Assembly: GCF_026191375.1 (NCBI RefSeq)
Contig: NZ_JAODTL010000008.1
Coordinates: 1 to 61,915, forward strand
Direction of reading: 5' to 3'
Length of the DNA: 61,915 nucleotides
From: Marinomonas pontica
GTDB taxonomy: Bacteria > Pseudomonadota > Gammaproteobacteria > Pseudomonadales > Marinomonadaceae
The notes below the pieces were generated by a model. That model was not told where the DNA came from and did no database searches. It saw only the letters and a list, made by a program, of their open reading frames with translations. This document shows positions 37,323-48,010 of this stretch, one piece after another (position 1 is the first letter of the stretch; each line of letters begins with the position of its first letter). The position numbers were made by a program, and so were the translations under genes.

Positions 37323-38138
37323 CTACAAAGCGATGGCTGTTAACGCCTCAATCACGTCTTTCAGTTGTTGCGTAATATACGGCTGTTTTCTCTCATCAAG
37401 TTGGTAATCAGACTGCTTGGCTAATTCATCGTTAATGTAAGTGGCTTGGGAAAGTTCCAGTTGAATGGCGTGAATTCCGTTACTTGGTTGGCCGAAGTGA
37501 CGAGTGATGTAGCCGCCTTTGAAACGCCCATTGAGCACTTGCGTGTAGTTCGGTTGCAGTATTTGCGTGACGGCATTGGCGATTGCGGCGTCGCACGCTT
37601 TGCCTTCGTTAGTTCCCCAGTTAAAGTCCGGCAGCGTGCCTTCAAATAACATAGGCACTTCGGCAGCAATACTGTGTGCGTCGAATAAAATTGCGTAGCC
37701 GAACTTGGCTTTTAGTCGCGCGAGTTCTTGTTCAATCGTGCCATGGTAAGGTTTCCAAATATGTTCTTTGCAAAAGGTTTTATGCTCATTAGTTGGCGCT
37801 TTGCCTTCAGCAAAAACAGGCGTGTCTTCAAATAAAATATCGGGGAACAAGCCCGTGGTTTTCGTTGCGTAGAGTGGTTTGTCGTCATAGGGTCGATTAA
37901 GATCGATCACATAACGTGAGTAATTCGCTTTAATAAAACCCACGCCCAATGACGCTAAAAACGCATAAAGCTCAGGAATGAACCAATCCGTATCCGGCAA
38001 TTTTTTGGCTTGCTCTGTTAATCCGACTTGCACCGCTTCGGTCAGGTTCAAACCCGAATGGGGCATACTGACCAGCAAAGGCGAATCGCCCTGCACAAAA
38101 TCAAAGGCCGGTACAGTTAATGCGTCATGCGTTGTCAT
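37323..38138 (-). CDS. hutG: N-formylglutamate deformylase
   Basis: A 271-residue N-formylglutamate amidohydrolase. The N-terminal GDSPLLVSMPHSG and the metal-binding His/Asp segment DAHSIAAEVP are typical of HutG. It hydrolyses N-formylglutamate to glutamate and formate, the last step of the five-step histidine pathway, which fits the presence of HutF (formimidoylglutamate deiminase). Its ATG overlaps the hutI stop codon by one base (TAATG), so translation is likely coupled. It is the last gene of the leftward hutUHIG unit. Confidence 0.94.
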   Translation of the reverse strand: MTTHDALTVPAFDFVQGDSPLLVSMPHSGLNLTEAVQVGLTEQAKKLPDTDWFIPELYAFLASLGVGFIKANYSRYVIDLNRPYDDKPLYATKTTGLFPDILFEDTPVFAEGKAPTNEHKTFCKEHIWKPYHGTIEQELARLKAKFGYAILFDAHSIAAEVPMLFEGTLPDFNWGTNEGKACDAAIANAVTQILQPNYTQVLNGRFKGGYITRHFGQPSNGIHAIQLELSQATYINDELAKQSDYQLDERKQPYITQQLKDVIEALTAIAL

Positions 38139-39388
38139 TATGCTTTTCCCCCTTGATTCTCGTTACCTTGGCTTAAGTAACCTTGGTAAACACGATGCTT
38201 AACTAGGTTGCCACCTAACCAATAGCTTAGCTCACCTGGACTTTCTACGTCCCAGCAAACAAAGTCCGCGACTTTACCGACCTCTAAGCTACCATGAGTA
38301 TCAGACATTCCCAATGCTTTAGCAGCGTGAATGGTCGCGCCAGCCAAAGACTCTTCTGGCGTCAGTGCGAACAAGGTACACGCCATGTTCATCATCAATC
38401 GAAGCGATAACGCAGGCGACGTTCCGGGGTTGGCATCCGTGGCAATCGCCATTGGCACGCCGTATTGACGCAGTAAATCAATCGGCGGACGTTGCGTTTC
38501 TTTTAGGGTGAAAAACGCACCCGGCAACAGCACAGCCACCGTGCCAGAGTCGGCCATGGCTTTTACATCAGCCTCTTCAATAAACTCAATGTGATCTGCC
38601 GATAACGCTTTGAACGAAGCCGCCATGCGAGTACCGCCCTGCGACGTCAGCTGCTCCGCATGGATTTTCACCGGCAAGCCCAGTGACTGCGCGATTTTAA
38701 AGTAACGCTCTACTTGATCTGTGCTAAAGGCAATGCCTTCACAGAAGGCGTCTACAGCATCCGCCATACCCAATGTGGCGATCTTTGGTAATACCGACTC
38801 GCAAAGATAATCAATATAAGCGTCCTTATCGTCAAACTCTGGCGGCATCGCATGCGCCGCCAAACAAGTACGTTTAATGGTCACTGGGCATTGGTTTTCT
38901 AGCTCTGTTGCCACTCGCAGCATTTTTAACTCACTGTCGAGAGACAAACCATAACCGGATTTGATCTCTACAGTGGTCACGCCATCGGCCATGAGACTTT
39001 TCAGCCGACGCGATGCACTGGCGACTAATTCCGCTTCGCTGGCGTCGCGAGTCGCCTTCACAGAGGACGCAATACCGCCGCCCTGCTTGGCGATGTCTTG
39101 ATAACTCACACCATTTAAGCGCTGTTCAAATTCCCCTGCACGATTACCACCAAACACAAGGTGCGTATGGCAATCGATCAAACCTGGCGTAATCCAGCCG
39201 CCGCCCAAGTCATGCTCCGTCTGAGTTTCATAGACAGGCAAATCTTGTGCTTCGCCAATCCAAACGATACGCCCGCCGACGACACCAATGGCGGCGTTTT
39301 CAATCACGCTATACAAGCCATTTTTCATGGTAGCGATATGAGCACCTCGCCATAAGCTGTCTAACTTCATTGCAGTATCGTTTGTCAT
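38138..39388 (-). CDS. hutI: imidazolonepropionase
   Basis: A 416-residue amidohydrolase-fold enzyme. Metal-binding histidines are seen in [18 protein letters not shown] (near residue 75) and later in [13 protein letters not shown], with [10 protein letters not shown] near residue 320. It opens the imidazolone ring to formimidoylglutamate, the third step of histidine degradation. It follows hutH with a 32-bp gap and overlaps hutG by one base, in keeping with an operon. Confidence 0.95.
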   Translation of the reverse strand: MTNDTAMKLDSLWRGAHIATMKNGLYSVIENAAIGVVGGRIVWIGEAQDLPVYETQTEHDLGGGWITPGLIDCHTHLVFGGNRAGEFEQRLNGVSYQDIAKQGGGIASSVKATRDASEAELVASASRRLKSLMADGVTTVEIKSGYGLSLDSELKMLRVATELENQCPVTIKRTCLAAHAMPPEFDDKDAYIDYLCESVLPKIATLGMADAVDAFCEGIAFSTDQVERYFKIAQSLGLPVKIHAEQLTSQGGTRMAASFKALSADHIEFIEEADVKAMADSGTVAVLLPGAFFTLKETQRPPIDLLRQYGVPMAIATDANPGTSPALSLRLMMNMACTLFALTPEESLAGATIHAAKALGMSDTHGSLEVGKVADFVCWDVESPGELSYWLGGNLVKHRVYQGYLSQGNENQGGKA

Positions 39389-39420
39389 CGCTTTTCCTTT
39401 TCTTAAATCACTAAACTTGG

Positions 39421-40956
39421 CTATTTAATACTAGGCAATAGCCCTTCAGGCATGGTGTCGTTATGAACCGCTTCTAACAGCAACTCATTGGCCTTTTCGA
39501 TGTCAGTCGCAAAGTAGCGGTCTTTGTCATAGAAAGGTACACGAGCGCGCAAAGTCGCACGGGCATTTTCTAAACGCTTACTGGATTTCAATGGCGCGCG
39601 GAAGTCCAAGCCTTGTACCGCAGACAAAATTTCCACCGCTAAGATACCGCGGGTATTTTCCGCCATGTCTTTCAAACGACGCGCTGCGAAGGTCGCCATA
39701 GAAACGTGATCTTCTTGGTTAGCCGAGGTCGGCAAACTATCAACAGACGCTGGGTGCGCGTAGGTTTTATTCTCGCTCGCCAATGCCGCCGCCGTTACTT
39801 GCGCAATCATGAAACCAGAGTTTACACCGCCGTTGTCCACCAAGAATGGCGGCAATTTACTTAGGTTACTGTCGATCAGCAAAGCCATACGACGTTCAGA
39901 CAAACTACCAATTTCAGCAATCGCCAAAGCAAGATTATCTGCCGCCATAGCAACAGGTTCTGCATGGAAGTTACCACCAGAAATGATGTCGCCTTCTGCG
40001 GCAAACACCAATGGATTGTCCGATACCGAGTTCGCTTCCACACACAAGACTTTCGCCGTGCTGCGGATTTGCTCAAGGCATGCGCCCATCACTTGCGGCT
40101 GACAACGTAGCGAATAAGGGTCTTGGACTTTCTCACAGCCTTGGTGAGAATCGCCTAACTCAGACGTTTCGCCTAATAGATAACGATATGCAGCGGCCGC
40201 GTCGATTTGTGTTTGATGACCACGTACTTCATGAATTCGCGCATCGAATGGACTACGGCTACCAAGCGCCGCTTCCACAGATAAGGAGCCACACACGACC
40301 GCGGACGCGAACAAATCCTCTGCTTCGAACAAACCTTCTAAGGCAAACGCCGTCGATGCTTGCGTGCCGTTTAACAACGCCAAACCTTCTTTTGGTGCTA
40401 AAGCAATTGGCTCTAAACCAGCGATAGACAAAGCGGCCTGGCCAGAGATTACTTCACCACGGTAGCGGGCTTTGCCTTCCCCTAGCAAAATCGTACTCAT
40501 GTGTGCCAACGGCGCTAAATCGCCCGACGCGCCTACCGAACCTTTTTTCGGAATGCATGGGTAGACTTCTTTATTGATCAACGTCAGCAAGGCTTGAATC
40601 ACTTCAAGACGAATACCCGAGAAACCACGTGCCAAGCTGTTTACCTTCAACGCCATGATCAGTTTGACGGTTTTGTCTTCCATCAATTCACCGATGCCCG
40701 CCGCATGAGACAATACGATACTGCGTTGTAACTCGTCTAAATCTTCTGGCGCGATACGTGTATTCGCCAACAAACCAAAACCCGTGTTAATACCGTACAC
40801 CGTGCGGTTTTGTGCAATCACATCGTTCACCACTTGTGTGCTGGCGTGAATCGCAGGGAAAGCGCTTTCGTCTAGAGTCAATTTAACGTGACGACGGCTG
40901 ATTTGACGCAATTCGTTTAGCGTCAACTGACCTGGTTTTATGGTTAATTCAAACAT
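39421..40956 (-). CDS. hutH: histidine ammonia-lyase
   Basis: A 511-residue HAL. The ATG at 40956 has GAGGAACACC upstream; the frame extends to 41007 without a good site. The Ala-Ser-Gly triplet that cyclises to the MIO cofactor is at residues 143-145 (in [11 protein letters not shown]), the same position as in the Pseudomonas enzyme, and GINTGFG and NQEDHVSM are also present. It removes ammonia from histidine to give urocanate. It is the second gene of the hutUHIG unit, 92 bp after hutU. Confidence 0.97.
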   Translation of the reverse strand: MFELTIKPGQLTLNELRQISRRHVKLTLDESAFPAIHASTQVVNDVIAQNRTVYGINTGFGLLANTRIAPEDLDELQRSIVLSHAAGIGELMEDKTVKLIMALKVNSLARGFSGIRLEVIQALLTLINKEVYPCIPKKGSVGASGDLAPLAHMSTILLGEGKARYRGEVISGQAALSIAGLEPIALAPKEGLALLNGTQASTAFALEGLFEAEDLFASAVVCGSLSVEAALGSRSPFDARIHEVRGHQTQIDAAAAYRYLLGETSELGDSHQGCEKVQDPYSLRCQPQVMGACLEQIRSTAKVLCVEANSVSDNPLVFAAEGDIISGGNFHAEPVAMAADNLALAIAEIGSLSERRMALLIDSNLSKLPPFLVDNGGVNSGFMIAQVTAAALASENKTYAHPASVDSLPTSANQEDHVSMATFAARRLKDMAENTRGILAVEILSAVQGLDFRAPLKSSKRLENARATLRARVPFYDKDRYFATDIEKANELLLEAVHNDTMPEGLLPSIK

Positions 40957-41048
40957 GGTGTTCCTCAATCTTTTTATTCTCAAATCAAAACGCCGGATAA
41001 CGGTCATACTTCCCTCATCCGGCCTACAAATTTTCCATCAACAGCGGA

Positions 41049-42746
41049 TTATTTCGCTTGAGCACCAGTGATCATCGGCAGGTTCAACCCCTGCTCTTTC
41101 GCGCAATCGATGGCAATATCATAACCCGCGTCAGCATGACGCATCACGCCAGTCGCTGGGTCGTTATGAAGAACACGTGCAATACGCTCTGCCGCTTCAT
41201 CACTGCCATCACACACAATCACCATGCCGGAATGCTGAGAGAAGCCCATACCGACGCCGCCGCCGTGGTGCAAAGATACCCACGTTGCGCCAGAGGCTGT
41301 GTTCAACAAGGCATTCAATAGAGGCCAATCCGAGACAGCGTCAGAGCCATCTTTCATGCCTTCGGTTTCGCGGTTCGGGCTGGATACAGAACCCGAATCC
41401 AAATGGTCACGACCGATAACGATTGGGGCAGACAATTCACCGCTACGCACCATTTCGTTAAAGGCTAAGCCAAGTTTCGCGCGTTGACCAAGACCCACCC
41501 AACAAATACGCGCTGGTAAACCTTGGAACTGAATACGCTCGCGCGCCATGTCTAACCAATGATGCAAATGCTCGTCATCCGCAATCACTTCTTTTACTTT
41601 CGCATCGGTTTTGTAAATGTCTTCTGGGTCACCAGACAAGGCCGCCCAACGGAAAGGCCCGATACCACGGCAGAACAAAGGACGGATGTAAGCAGGAACA
41701 AAACCTGGGAAATCAAAGGCGTTTTCGACACCTTCTTCCATCGCCATTTGACGAATGTTGTTACCGTAATCAAACGTTGGAATGCCCATTTTTTGGAAGT
41801 CCAACATGGCTTGAACGTGTTTCGCCATGGACTGTTTCGCGGCTTTTACGACGGCCTGTGGTTCCGTTTGAGATTTTTCGCGGTACTCTTCCCAGCTCAT
41901 GCCCAATGGCAAGTAGCCGTTTAATGGATCGTGGGCTGAGGTCTGATCTGTCACCATATCTGGGCGAATACCACGTTTTACCATTTCAGGTAGGATTTCG
42001 GCCGCGTTACCACAAAGCGCGATGGACACCGCTTTGCCTTCTGCTGTGTATTTTTTGATGCGAGCCATAGCATCGTCTAGGTCTGTCGCTTGTTCATCCA
42101 CATAACGAGTACGAAGACGGAAATCGATGCGACTTTGCTGACATTCGATGTTCAACGAACACGCGCCCGCCAACGTCGCTGCTAATGGCTGAGCGCCACC
42201 CATGCCGCCAAGACCCGCGGTTAACACCCAACGACCCGCCAACTTGCCATCGTAATGCTGACGACCAGCTTCGACGAAGGTTTCGTAGGTGCCTTGCACA
42301 ATGCCTTGGCTACCGATGTAGATCCAAGAACCTGCGGTCATTTGGCCATACATCGCCAAGCCTTTCGCATCTAACTCGTTAAAGTGTTCCCAGTTGGCCC
42401 AATGTGGCACTAGGTTTGAGTTGGCAATAAGAACACGCGGTGCGTTGCTGTGGGTTTTGAATACGCCTACTGGCTTACCCGATTGCACCAACAAAGTTTC
42501 ATCTTCTTCTAGCTCTTTTAGGGATTCAACGATCTTGTCATAACTTTCCCAATCGCGTGCAGCACGACCGATACCGCCGTAAACCACCAATTCTTCTGGG
42601 TTTTCTGCAACATCAGGATCTAGGTTGTTCATCAACATACGCATCGGCGCTTCGGTGAACCAAGATTTAGCAGTCAATGTCGTTCCCGTTGCGGCCTTTA
42701 CGACACCAGCGCGATAACGTTTTTGAGCGAGTGTTTGCTTAGTCAT
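41049..42746 (-). CDS. hutU: urocanate hydratase
   Basis: A 565-residue urocanase, slightly longer than usual. Signature segments include [31 protein letters not shown] (NAD-binding), [19 protein letters not shown] and [19 protein letters not shown]. It adds water to urocanate, using NAD+ as an electrophile. It is the first gene of the leftward hut unit and is preceded by an AGGGGATTGA site. The 319-bp divergent gap to hutF holds two HutC-like palindromes. Confidence 0.97.
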   Translation of the reverse strand: MTKQTLAQKRYRAGVVKAATGTTLTAKSWFTEAPMRMLMNNLDPDVAENPEELVVYGGIGRAARDWESYDKIVESLKELEEDETLLVQSGKPVGVFKTHSNAPRVLIANSNLVPHWANWEHFNELDAKGLAMYGQMTAGSWIYIGSQGIVQGTYETFVEAGRQHYDGKLAGRWVLTAGLGGMGGAQPLAATLAGACSLNIECQQSRIDFRLRTRYVDEQATDLDDAMARIKKYTAEGKAVSIALCGNAAEILPEMVKRGIRPDMVTDQTSAHDPLNGYLPLGMSWEEYREKSQTEPQAVVKAAKQSMAKHVQAMLDFQKMGIPTFDYGNNIRQMAMEEGVENAFDFPGFVPAYIRPLFCRGIGPFRWAALSGDPEDIYKTDAKVKEVIADDEHLHHWLDMARERIQFQGLPARICWVGLGQRAKLGLAFNEMVRSGELSAPIVIGRDHLDSGSVSSPNRETEGMKDGSDAVSDWPLLNALLNTASGATWVSLHHGGGVGMGFSQHSGMVIVCDGSDEAAERIARVLHNDPATGVMRHADAGYDIAIDCAKEQGLNLPMITGAQAK

Positions 42747-42820
42747 TTTTCAATCCCCTAAAACTTAAAAAGAAAGTCTTCTAATCAATTATTTATTAAA
42801 ATCAATAAATCAAACCAACA

Positions 42821-42830
42821 TGTATATACA
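42821..42830. promoter_or_regulatory. hutC: HutC-like operator, hutU side
   Basis: TGTATATACA is a perfect 10-bp palindrome 75 bp upstream of hutU. It matches the core of the known HutC consensus (TTGTATATACAA). Repression by HutC, relieved by urocanate, is inferred. Confidence 0.75.
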
Positions 42831-43005
42831 ATTAACCTAAAGATAAAATCTAATTTTTCCAGATGCAAGGCATTTTTGAAAATAAATCCAGTAAATTCAA
42901 ATTATAAAAGGCAAAAAAGCCCGATCGAAAAACAAAAAAACCTTATTAAACAAGCACTACAGAAGAACACACCTACAAGAAAAATAAACTCATCAAAAAC
43001 AAACT

Positions 43006-43015
43006 TGTATATACA
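43006..43015. promoter_or_regulatory. hutC: HutC-like operator, hutF side
   Basis: The same TGTATATACA core, preceded by CT, lies about 50 bp upstream of the hutF start. Together with 42821-42830 it flanks the divergent promoters. Confidence 0.75.
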
Positions 43016-43065
43016 TTATATTTTCTATTACACTCAAAAGATCGACATTCATTAGGAAATGACTT

Positions 43066-44466
43066 GTGACTAGCCAACACACTACTCATTGCGACAAGGT
43101 TCAATACTATTTTGCAGAACGCGCTTTGCTCTCTACAGGCTGGGCGCATAACGTACTTTTCTCGGTAAAAGACGGGCAATTTCATTCTTTTGCAGCAGGC
43201 AGCGCACCGACAGCAGAGAGCCATATTTTATCTGGGCCCGTCTTACCCTCCCTTGCCAATGTGCATTCCCATGCTTTCCAACGAGTGATGGCCGGTGCCG
43301 CCGAAGTCAGCTTGAACCCAAATGACAGTTTCTGGAGTTGGCGAGATTTGATGTACAAAATCGTGCAAAAACTCACGCCAGACGACGCACACATCATCGC
43401 CAAACAGCTTTATATCGACATGCTAAAAGCCGGTTACACACAAGTCGGAGAGTTTCACTATCTGCACCACGGCGTGGGCGGAAAGCATTATGCTCAGCTT
43501 GGTGAGATGTCGAATCAGATCATCGCTGCTGCGGACGAATCGGGAATGGGATTAACGCTCTTACCTGTGCTGTATTCACACTCGGGCTTTGGCGGACAAG
43601 CACCGAACGCCGGACAGGCGCGTTTTATCAACAGCACAGATTCCTATTTGGCGTTGCATCAAGCCTGCGATAACGCGCTAGCGAATCACCCTCGGCACAA
43701 GCTAGGCATTTGCTTTCACTCCCTGCGCGCAGTGACCAAATCACAAATAGAAACCGTACTCTCTGCGTTAAAAAAAGACGTTCCGATACATATCCACATC
43801 GCCGAGCAACAAAAAGAAGTGCAAGACAGTCTCGTCTTCAGTGGTCAACGCCCTGTGGAATGGCTGCACAATGAAATCGGCTTGAATGAGCGCTGGTGTT
43901 TGGTTCACGCTACTCATCTAACCGACACTGAGCGCCAAGCCATTGCAAAGAGCCAAGCCGTCGCTGGACTGTGTCCAACCACGGAAGCGAATTTAGGTGA
44001 TGGCATTTTCCCAGGTGTGGCCTTCGAGCAAGAAAATGGCCGTTGGGGTATAGGATCAGACAGTCATGTGAGCTTATCGATTGTCGAAGAGTTACGAACG
44101 TATGAATACGGGCAGCGCCTGCGGGATCAACAGCGTAACCGCTTGTATCGCCCTGACCAAACCAGCGTGGGCGATAACCTTTACCAGCAAGCCTTATTGG
44201 GCGGTAATCAAGCCTGCGATGTGTCATTAGGATTAGCTGAAGGTAACCGTGCTGACTTTATGGTGCTTGACGAATCCCATCCTTTTATCGCGGCAAGCGA
44301 AGCCAAAGACCAGCTCAATCGCTGGCTCTTCGCCACTAATGAAAACCTTGTTAAAGACGTTTTTGTCGCTGGCAATCACACCATTGAAAACTTCCGCCAC
44401 CAGCAAGAAGACAGCAGCCGTTTGGCCTTTATTCAAGTCATTAAAAAGGCCATGAACCATGCCTAA
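43066..44466 (+). CDS. hutF: formimidoylglutamate deiminase
   Basis: A 466-residue amidohydrolase of the HutF family. Metal-binding segments are LANVHSHAFQR and HIHIAEQQKEVQDS, and the C-terminal part has GIGSDSHVSLSIVEEL (Asp ligand). It deaminates N-formimidoylglutamate to N-formylglutamate and ammonia. Start is a GTG at 43066 with AGGAAATGACTT upstream. It is divergent from hutU and overlaps hutD by 8 bp, so hutFD is a translationally coupled unit under the right-hand HutC box. Confidence 0.95.
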   Translation: MTSQHTTHCDKVQYYFAERALLSTGWAHNVLFSVKDGQFHSFAAGSAPTAESHILSGPVLPSLANVHSHAFQRVMAGAAEVSLNPNDSFWSWRDLMYKIVQKLTPDDAHIIAKQLYIDMLKAGYTQVGEFHYLHHGVGGKHYAQLGEMSNQIIAAADESGMGLTLLPVLYSHSGFGGQAPNAGQARFINSTDSYLALHQACDNALANHPRHKLGICFHSLRAVTKSQIETVLSALKKDVPIHIHIAEQQKEVQDSLVFSGQRPVEWLHNEIGLNERWCLVHATHLTDTERQAIAKSQAVAGLCPTTEANLGDGIFPGVAFEQENGRWGIGSDSHVSLSIVEELRTYEYGQRLRDQQRNRLYRPDQTSVGDNLYQQALLGGNQACDVSLGLAEGNRADFMVLDESHPFIAASEAKDQLNRWLFATNENLVKDVFVAGNHTIENFRHQQEDSSRLAFIQVIKKAMNHA

Positions 44467-45043
44467 TTTCATTATTATCGAGCCATCACAATACTTACGA
44501 ATGCCATGGAAAAACGGCCTTGGCGAAACCCTAGAGATTCAACGTCATGAAGATGAAATAGGCCTACGTTTTCGTATCAGCCAAGCGTCAGTGGTAGAAG
44601 ATGGCATGTTTTCCGATTTCAGCGGCTTGCATCGTACCTTGGTGTTGCTGTCTGGCGAAGGAATGACGCTGAAACACACAAACCACACCAATCTGTTAAC
44701 GAACCCATTGGACATGGCGCGCTTTTCAGGCGGGGATGAAACGCACGCCACTTTGAAAAATGGCAAGATTGAAGACCTGAACATCATGGTGCGAGATACC
44801 GACACTCAAGCCAGAGTAGAAGCATATACAGCGCCTTGCTCGTTTTCATTTTCAAACAACGACACCTTGTTCAGTGGTTTTTATTGCAACGAAAAATGCA
44901 CACTTGGAATCGACAATGGCGAAGTCGTAAATGGTGAAATCGTGTCTGTCGATGCACACAGCACGGTCATTTTCTCGAAAGACACAAGGGTTCTATTAAG
45001 CCAAGGAAGTGGTGTCTTTATACAAGTATTCGCGTCAAACTAG
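44459..45043 (+). CDS. hutD: HutD-family protein
   Basis: A 194-residue cupin-fold protein of the HutD/Ves family. It shows the conserved start ending in LRMPWKNGLGETLEIQ and a core with FRISQASVVEDGMFSDFSG. HutD is required for high-level histidine utilisation in Pseudomonas and seems to modulate hut expression; its biochemical role is not established. It overlaps hutF by 8 bp and converges with hutC, overlapping its stop by 4 bp. Confidence 0.9.
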   Translation: MPNFIIIEPSQYLRMPWKNGLGETLEIQRHEDEIGLRFRISQASVVEDGMFSDFSGLHRTLVLLSGEGMTLKHTNHTNLLTNPLDMARFSGGDETHATLKNGKIEDLNIMVRDTDTQARVEAYTAPCSFSFSNNDTLFSGFYCNEKCTLGIDNGEVVNGEIVSVDAHSTVIFSKDTRVLLSQGSGVFIQVFASN

Positions 45044-45807
45044 CGCCCAAAATGCCCAAACAGTTGGAAGCGCGAGCCAGGGTGTAATAAGCGCGCGGCA
45101 GTAACAATGTCATCACCCGCCCATGTGCGGCGTTTGATCTGCAGACAAGGTTCTGATGTTTTAACTTGTAAGCGCTCGCACTCGATGTCGTTAGGTAAGA
45201 CAGCTTCAACCAAATGCTCGCCTTCCGTCATGGGTGCGACGCTCATTAGGTATTCGTAAGGTGTGTGTTTCGCGAAGTTTTGTTTATCGTATTCGGGCGC
45301 CAATGTTGCGTTTACGATGCGTTCTTCGATTTGTATAGGCAGGTCATTTTCAAAGTGCAGTACCACGGAACGAAAGATGCCATGATTGGTTCGAACGCCT
45401 AGCGTCATGGCTTCTTCCATAGTGGCTTTGGTCGATTCCAATACGAGTAATTCAGAACGGTGCGTATGGCCGCGCGCTGCCACTTCTTCTGCAATATTGT
45501 GCACTTCAAATAACGCCGAATGGGCTTTTTTCTCAGCCACAAATGTCCCTAATCCTTGATGTCGAACTAATAAGCCTTCCGCGGTCAGCTCACGCAGTGC
45601 GCGGTTTACCGTCATGCGACTCACCCCTAATGCTTTTACCACTTCCGACTCTGACGGCACTCTTTGATTGGTTTGCCACTCACCAGAGGAAATTTTCAAC
45701 GAAATAGCCTGCTTTAATTTGGCGTATATCGGCATGGGGGCATCAGGTAATCCATCAAACAAATTGGCAAGATTTGGGGGCGTTAAGTCAGACACTGAGA
45801 GTTCCAT
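45040..45807 (-). CDS. hutC: GntR/HutC-family histidine-utilisation repressor
   Basis: A 255-residue GntR-family regulator. The N-terminal wHTH includes SSGEWQTNQRVPSESEVVKALGVSRMTVNRALRE with the HutC-type spacing, followed by a UTRA ligand-binding domain (from about residue 105). HutC binds urocanate and represses hut genes. A HutC-like half site (45866-45875) lies 59 bp upstream, suggesting autorepression. Its 3' end overlaps hutD by 4 bp in opposite orientation. Confidence 0.93.
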   Translation of the reverse strand: MELSVSDLTPPNLANLFDGLPDAPMPIYAKLKQAISLKISSGEWQTNQRVPSESEVVKALGVSRMTVNRALRELTAEGLLVRHQGLGTFVAEKKAHSALFEVHNIAEEVAARGHTHRSELLVLESTKATMEEAMTLGVRTNHGIFRSVVLHFENDLPIQIEERIVNATLAPEYDKQNFAKHTPYEYLMSVAPMTEGEHLVEAVLPNDIECERLQVKTSEPCLQIKRRTWAGDDIVTAARLLHPGSRFQLFGHFGR

Positions 45808-45865
45808 AGGTTCATTAATTTAAGAAAAAAGTATACCGTGATTAGCTCACAACAAACAGGCAAGA

Positions 45866-45875
45866 TGTCTATACA
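45866..45875. promoter_or_regulatory. hutC: imperfect HutC-like site upstream of hutC
   Basis: TGTCTATACA differs by one base from the TGTATATACA core seen at the two other sites and lies 59 bp before the hutC start. Autoregulation is possible. Confidence 0.45.
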
Positions 45876-45878
45876 TCC

Positions 45879-46553
45879 CTAAATAGGCGCCATCCACAAC
45901 ACCGCCAGCCACGAAAGTCCCATTAACAAAGAAAAAATCACGCCCCAGCGGGGCGTCCTTACCTCAATAGAAGCCACGTCAGCAGAAGACACACTGTGAT
46001 GCTTTTTATGGCCATGAATCATCGCGGCCACCAAGCGTTCTTTCAAGCACAACTCATGATAAAGTACCGCAAGCACATGCAACGCCACTAAGCCGAGCAA
46101 GATATTAGGCAACAGATGATGAATGGAGGCCAACTGGCTGGCAACGTCCTCTGACACGAGCCCATAAAAGGGTCCGAACCAAAACACCTCATCGCTGCTG
46201 AATAATCCCGTGCCCCACTGCACAGAAAGAGCCAACAGTAAAACAACCACCATAGCAGCACCAATGGGGTTATGGCCTAAGTACTGTTTTGGCTTTCCAC
46301 TCCATAAAGATTTTGCAAAGCGCAACGCGGCTTTGGGGCCTCGAATAAACTGCGTGAATCGCGCGTAGTAAGAACCATAAAAACCATAAAGTACGCGAGC
46401 CACAATTACAGCAGACAAACCATAGCCCATGTAAAAATGGTATTGAATATAATCGTTGTCAGATTTACCGGTCACGATCAGCCCCGTAAACAACAACACA
46501 ATCAGCCAATGGCTAATCCGTACAGGCCAATCCCACACTAATGTCGACTTCAT
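45879..46553 (-). CDS. cytochrome b561-family membrane protein
   Basis: A 224-residue protein with four to five membrane helices and several conserved His that could bind haem (RISHWLIVLLF at about residue 15, YHFYMGYG near 40, IHHLLPNILLGLVALHVL near 150). It belongs to the prokaryotic cytochrome b561/Ni-Fe hydrogenase b-type cluster. It could pass electrons between quinone and a periplasmic partner, but no partner gene is adjacent. It is divergent from the SRPBCC/GyrI gene. Confidence 0.83.
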   Translation of the reverse strand: MKSTLVWDWPVRISHWLIVLLFTGLIVTGKSDNDYIQYHFYMGYGLSAVIVARVLYGFYGSYYARFTQFIRGPKAALRFAKSLWSGKPKQYLGHNPIGAAMVVVLLLALSVQWGTGLFSSDEVFWFGPFYGLVSEDVASQLASIHHLLPNILLGLVALHVLAVLYHELCLKERLVAAMIHGHKKHHSVSSADVASIEVRTPRWGVIFSLLMGLSWLAVLWMAPI

Positions 46554-46720
46554 CTTTCCATCTCTCTTATCGATCTTTCATTGTTCAAAAAACGCCCCTT
46601 GCCAAGGAGTGACATTAAACACTATGCTGTGAAAAGCAAGATTCTCTTGATTTAAATAGGGAAACAAGCCAATAAAAGCCTAGCCAAACACCGTCTACGC
46701 ATTTGAAGGATGAGACCAAC

Positions 46721-47752
46721 ATGGTTGTCACGCTATTCCTGATCACATTATCTATGGTCGCACTGACTGCCTACCTGCTTTTTTGCAAAGGTCGCTTTTT
46801 TAGCCGACAAAGCGCTGTTATCGATGCACCCATTGATATGATCTCGGAGGATCTAAGTGATTTAACCCACTGGCAAAGCTGGTTGCCTTGGCTTATTTAC
46901 GAGCCCAATGCCCACATTGACTATGAGTACTTACACTCAGGCATTCACTCTGTTTCACCTTCTTGTTTGGTCTGGCAGGGGAAGCTCATTAAAGATGGCT
47001 ATATGTCATTAGAGCCAGTCCGTTCCAGCGCGCATTATTTTCATACTCTTCTAGAAGCGCCAGCGTTTTACCCCACTGATGTGCATTTCAACGTTGACTT
47101 AACCAAGCAAAAGGGTCGCACCTTAATCACCATCCAAATAACGGGAAAACTCCCATTATTGCAGCGCTGGAAGCAAAGACTCTTTGCCATTCGGGCGGAA
47201 AAAGACGTCGAGTTGTCTCTGCTCAATTTATTGGCGTATCTTAATAAATACAACACAACCTCAGACCATGAATACAACGCCCCAAGCTTTGAATGGCTAA
47301 ACACAACCACTTTGGACAATGTGGATGCCGTGACGCGTCCCTTTGTGGTGAATCATCAGCCCATGTCACAAAAAATGGATCAAGGCTTCCACGATTTGCT
47401 CACCACGCTGGGGCCAAACAATCCCCCTGCGGGCCCTTGCTTTGCGCTCTATAAAAAAGCCGATGTGATTCACCATTATTTTTCCGGAAAACTGGGGATT
47501 CCAATACAAAACCTAGAGCCATGTGCAATTACCCCAGAACGTGTTGTCCTGCGGGGTAACTACCTGCATTTGCGCTATGTTGGCTGCTATCAGAACCTAT
47601 CGCTGGCGTGGCATGTGCTTTACAGCTTTATGCGTTTGCATCAGATACAGCCAAATCGTCGTCATTTTGGCGTAGAGATCTTTGAAGTTGGCCCCATGCA
47701 AACCCACACGACCAAAGACTATGTGACAAGCGTCTATTTGCCCGTGAAATAA
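46721..47752 (+). CDS. membrane-anchored SRPBCC + GyrI-like domain protein
   Basis: A 343-residue protein with start at ATG 46721 (GAAGG upstream), or at an in-frame TTG 18 bp earlier. One N-terminal membrane helix (about 3-20) is followed by an SRPBCC/polyketide-cyclase-like region (about 30-170, with ISEDLSDLTHWQSWLPW), then a C-terminal GyrI-like effector-binding domain (about 200-343, containing GVEIFEVGP near its end). It lacks a DNA-binding domain. The membrane-tethered pairing resembles YobI-type or SbmC-related stress proteins. The function is unknown. A 65-residue membrane protein follows. Confidence 0.72.
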   Translation: MVVTLFLITLSMVALTAYLLFCKGRFFSRQSAVIDAPIDMISEDLSDLTHWQSWLPWLIYEPNAHIDYEYLHSGIHSVSPSCLVWQGKLIKDGYMSLEPVRSSAHYFHTLLEAPAFYPTDVHFNVDLTKQKGRTLITIQITGKLPLLQRWKQRLFAIRAEKDVELSLLNLLAYLNKYNTTSDHEYNAPSFEWLNTTTLDNVDAVTRPFVVNHQPMSQKMDQGFHDLLTTLGPNNPPAGPCFALYKKADVIHHYFSGKLGIPIQNLEPCAITPERVVLRGNYLHLRYVGCYQNLSLAWHVLYSFMRLHQIQPNRRHFGVEIFEVGPMQTHTTKDYVTSVYLPVK

Positions 47753-47812
47753 TTGGCATAGCGTCGGTTTTATGGGACAGTTTGTGCCCTCACCACAACA
47801 AGGAAACATGAC

Positions 47813-48010
47813 ATGGTCGCTTCACCCAAACTGATGTCGCTGATAGAAAGCCTCTTGCGTATTATTTTAACCATTGTTTTTTTCTATGCTTTTAAAGCGG
47901 CATTTGAAGTAGAGAATGACTTATTGTTGGCCTTCTTTTCTGTGCTTTGTGCCTTCATCACATTCAAAGGATTGATACTGGCCTTCAACAAACTCACTGC
48001 AAAAAAGTAA
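47813..48010 (+). CDS. small two-helix membrane protein
   Basis: A 65-residue hydrophobic protein with two helices (about 12-27 and 38-58) and a basic C-terminus. AAGGAAACATGAC precedes the ATG at a good distance. I do not recognise the family. It sits 60 bp after the SRPBCC/GyrI gene in the same direction and may be co-transcribed. Coding quality and ribosome site support it as a real gene. Confidence 0.65.
   Translation: MVASPKLMSLIESLLRIILTIVFFYAFKAAFEVENDLLLAFFSVLCAFITFKGLILAFNKLTAKK

Noticed and set aside
40011..40427. 138-codon open frame antisense to hutH
   Set aside because: It lies fully inside a firmly identified hut gene, has no recognisable domain, and has the composition of a shadow frame.
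41559..41924. 121-codon frame antisense to hutU
   Set aside because: Entirely within hutU, no family resemblance, no ribosome site.
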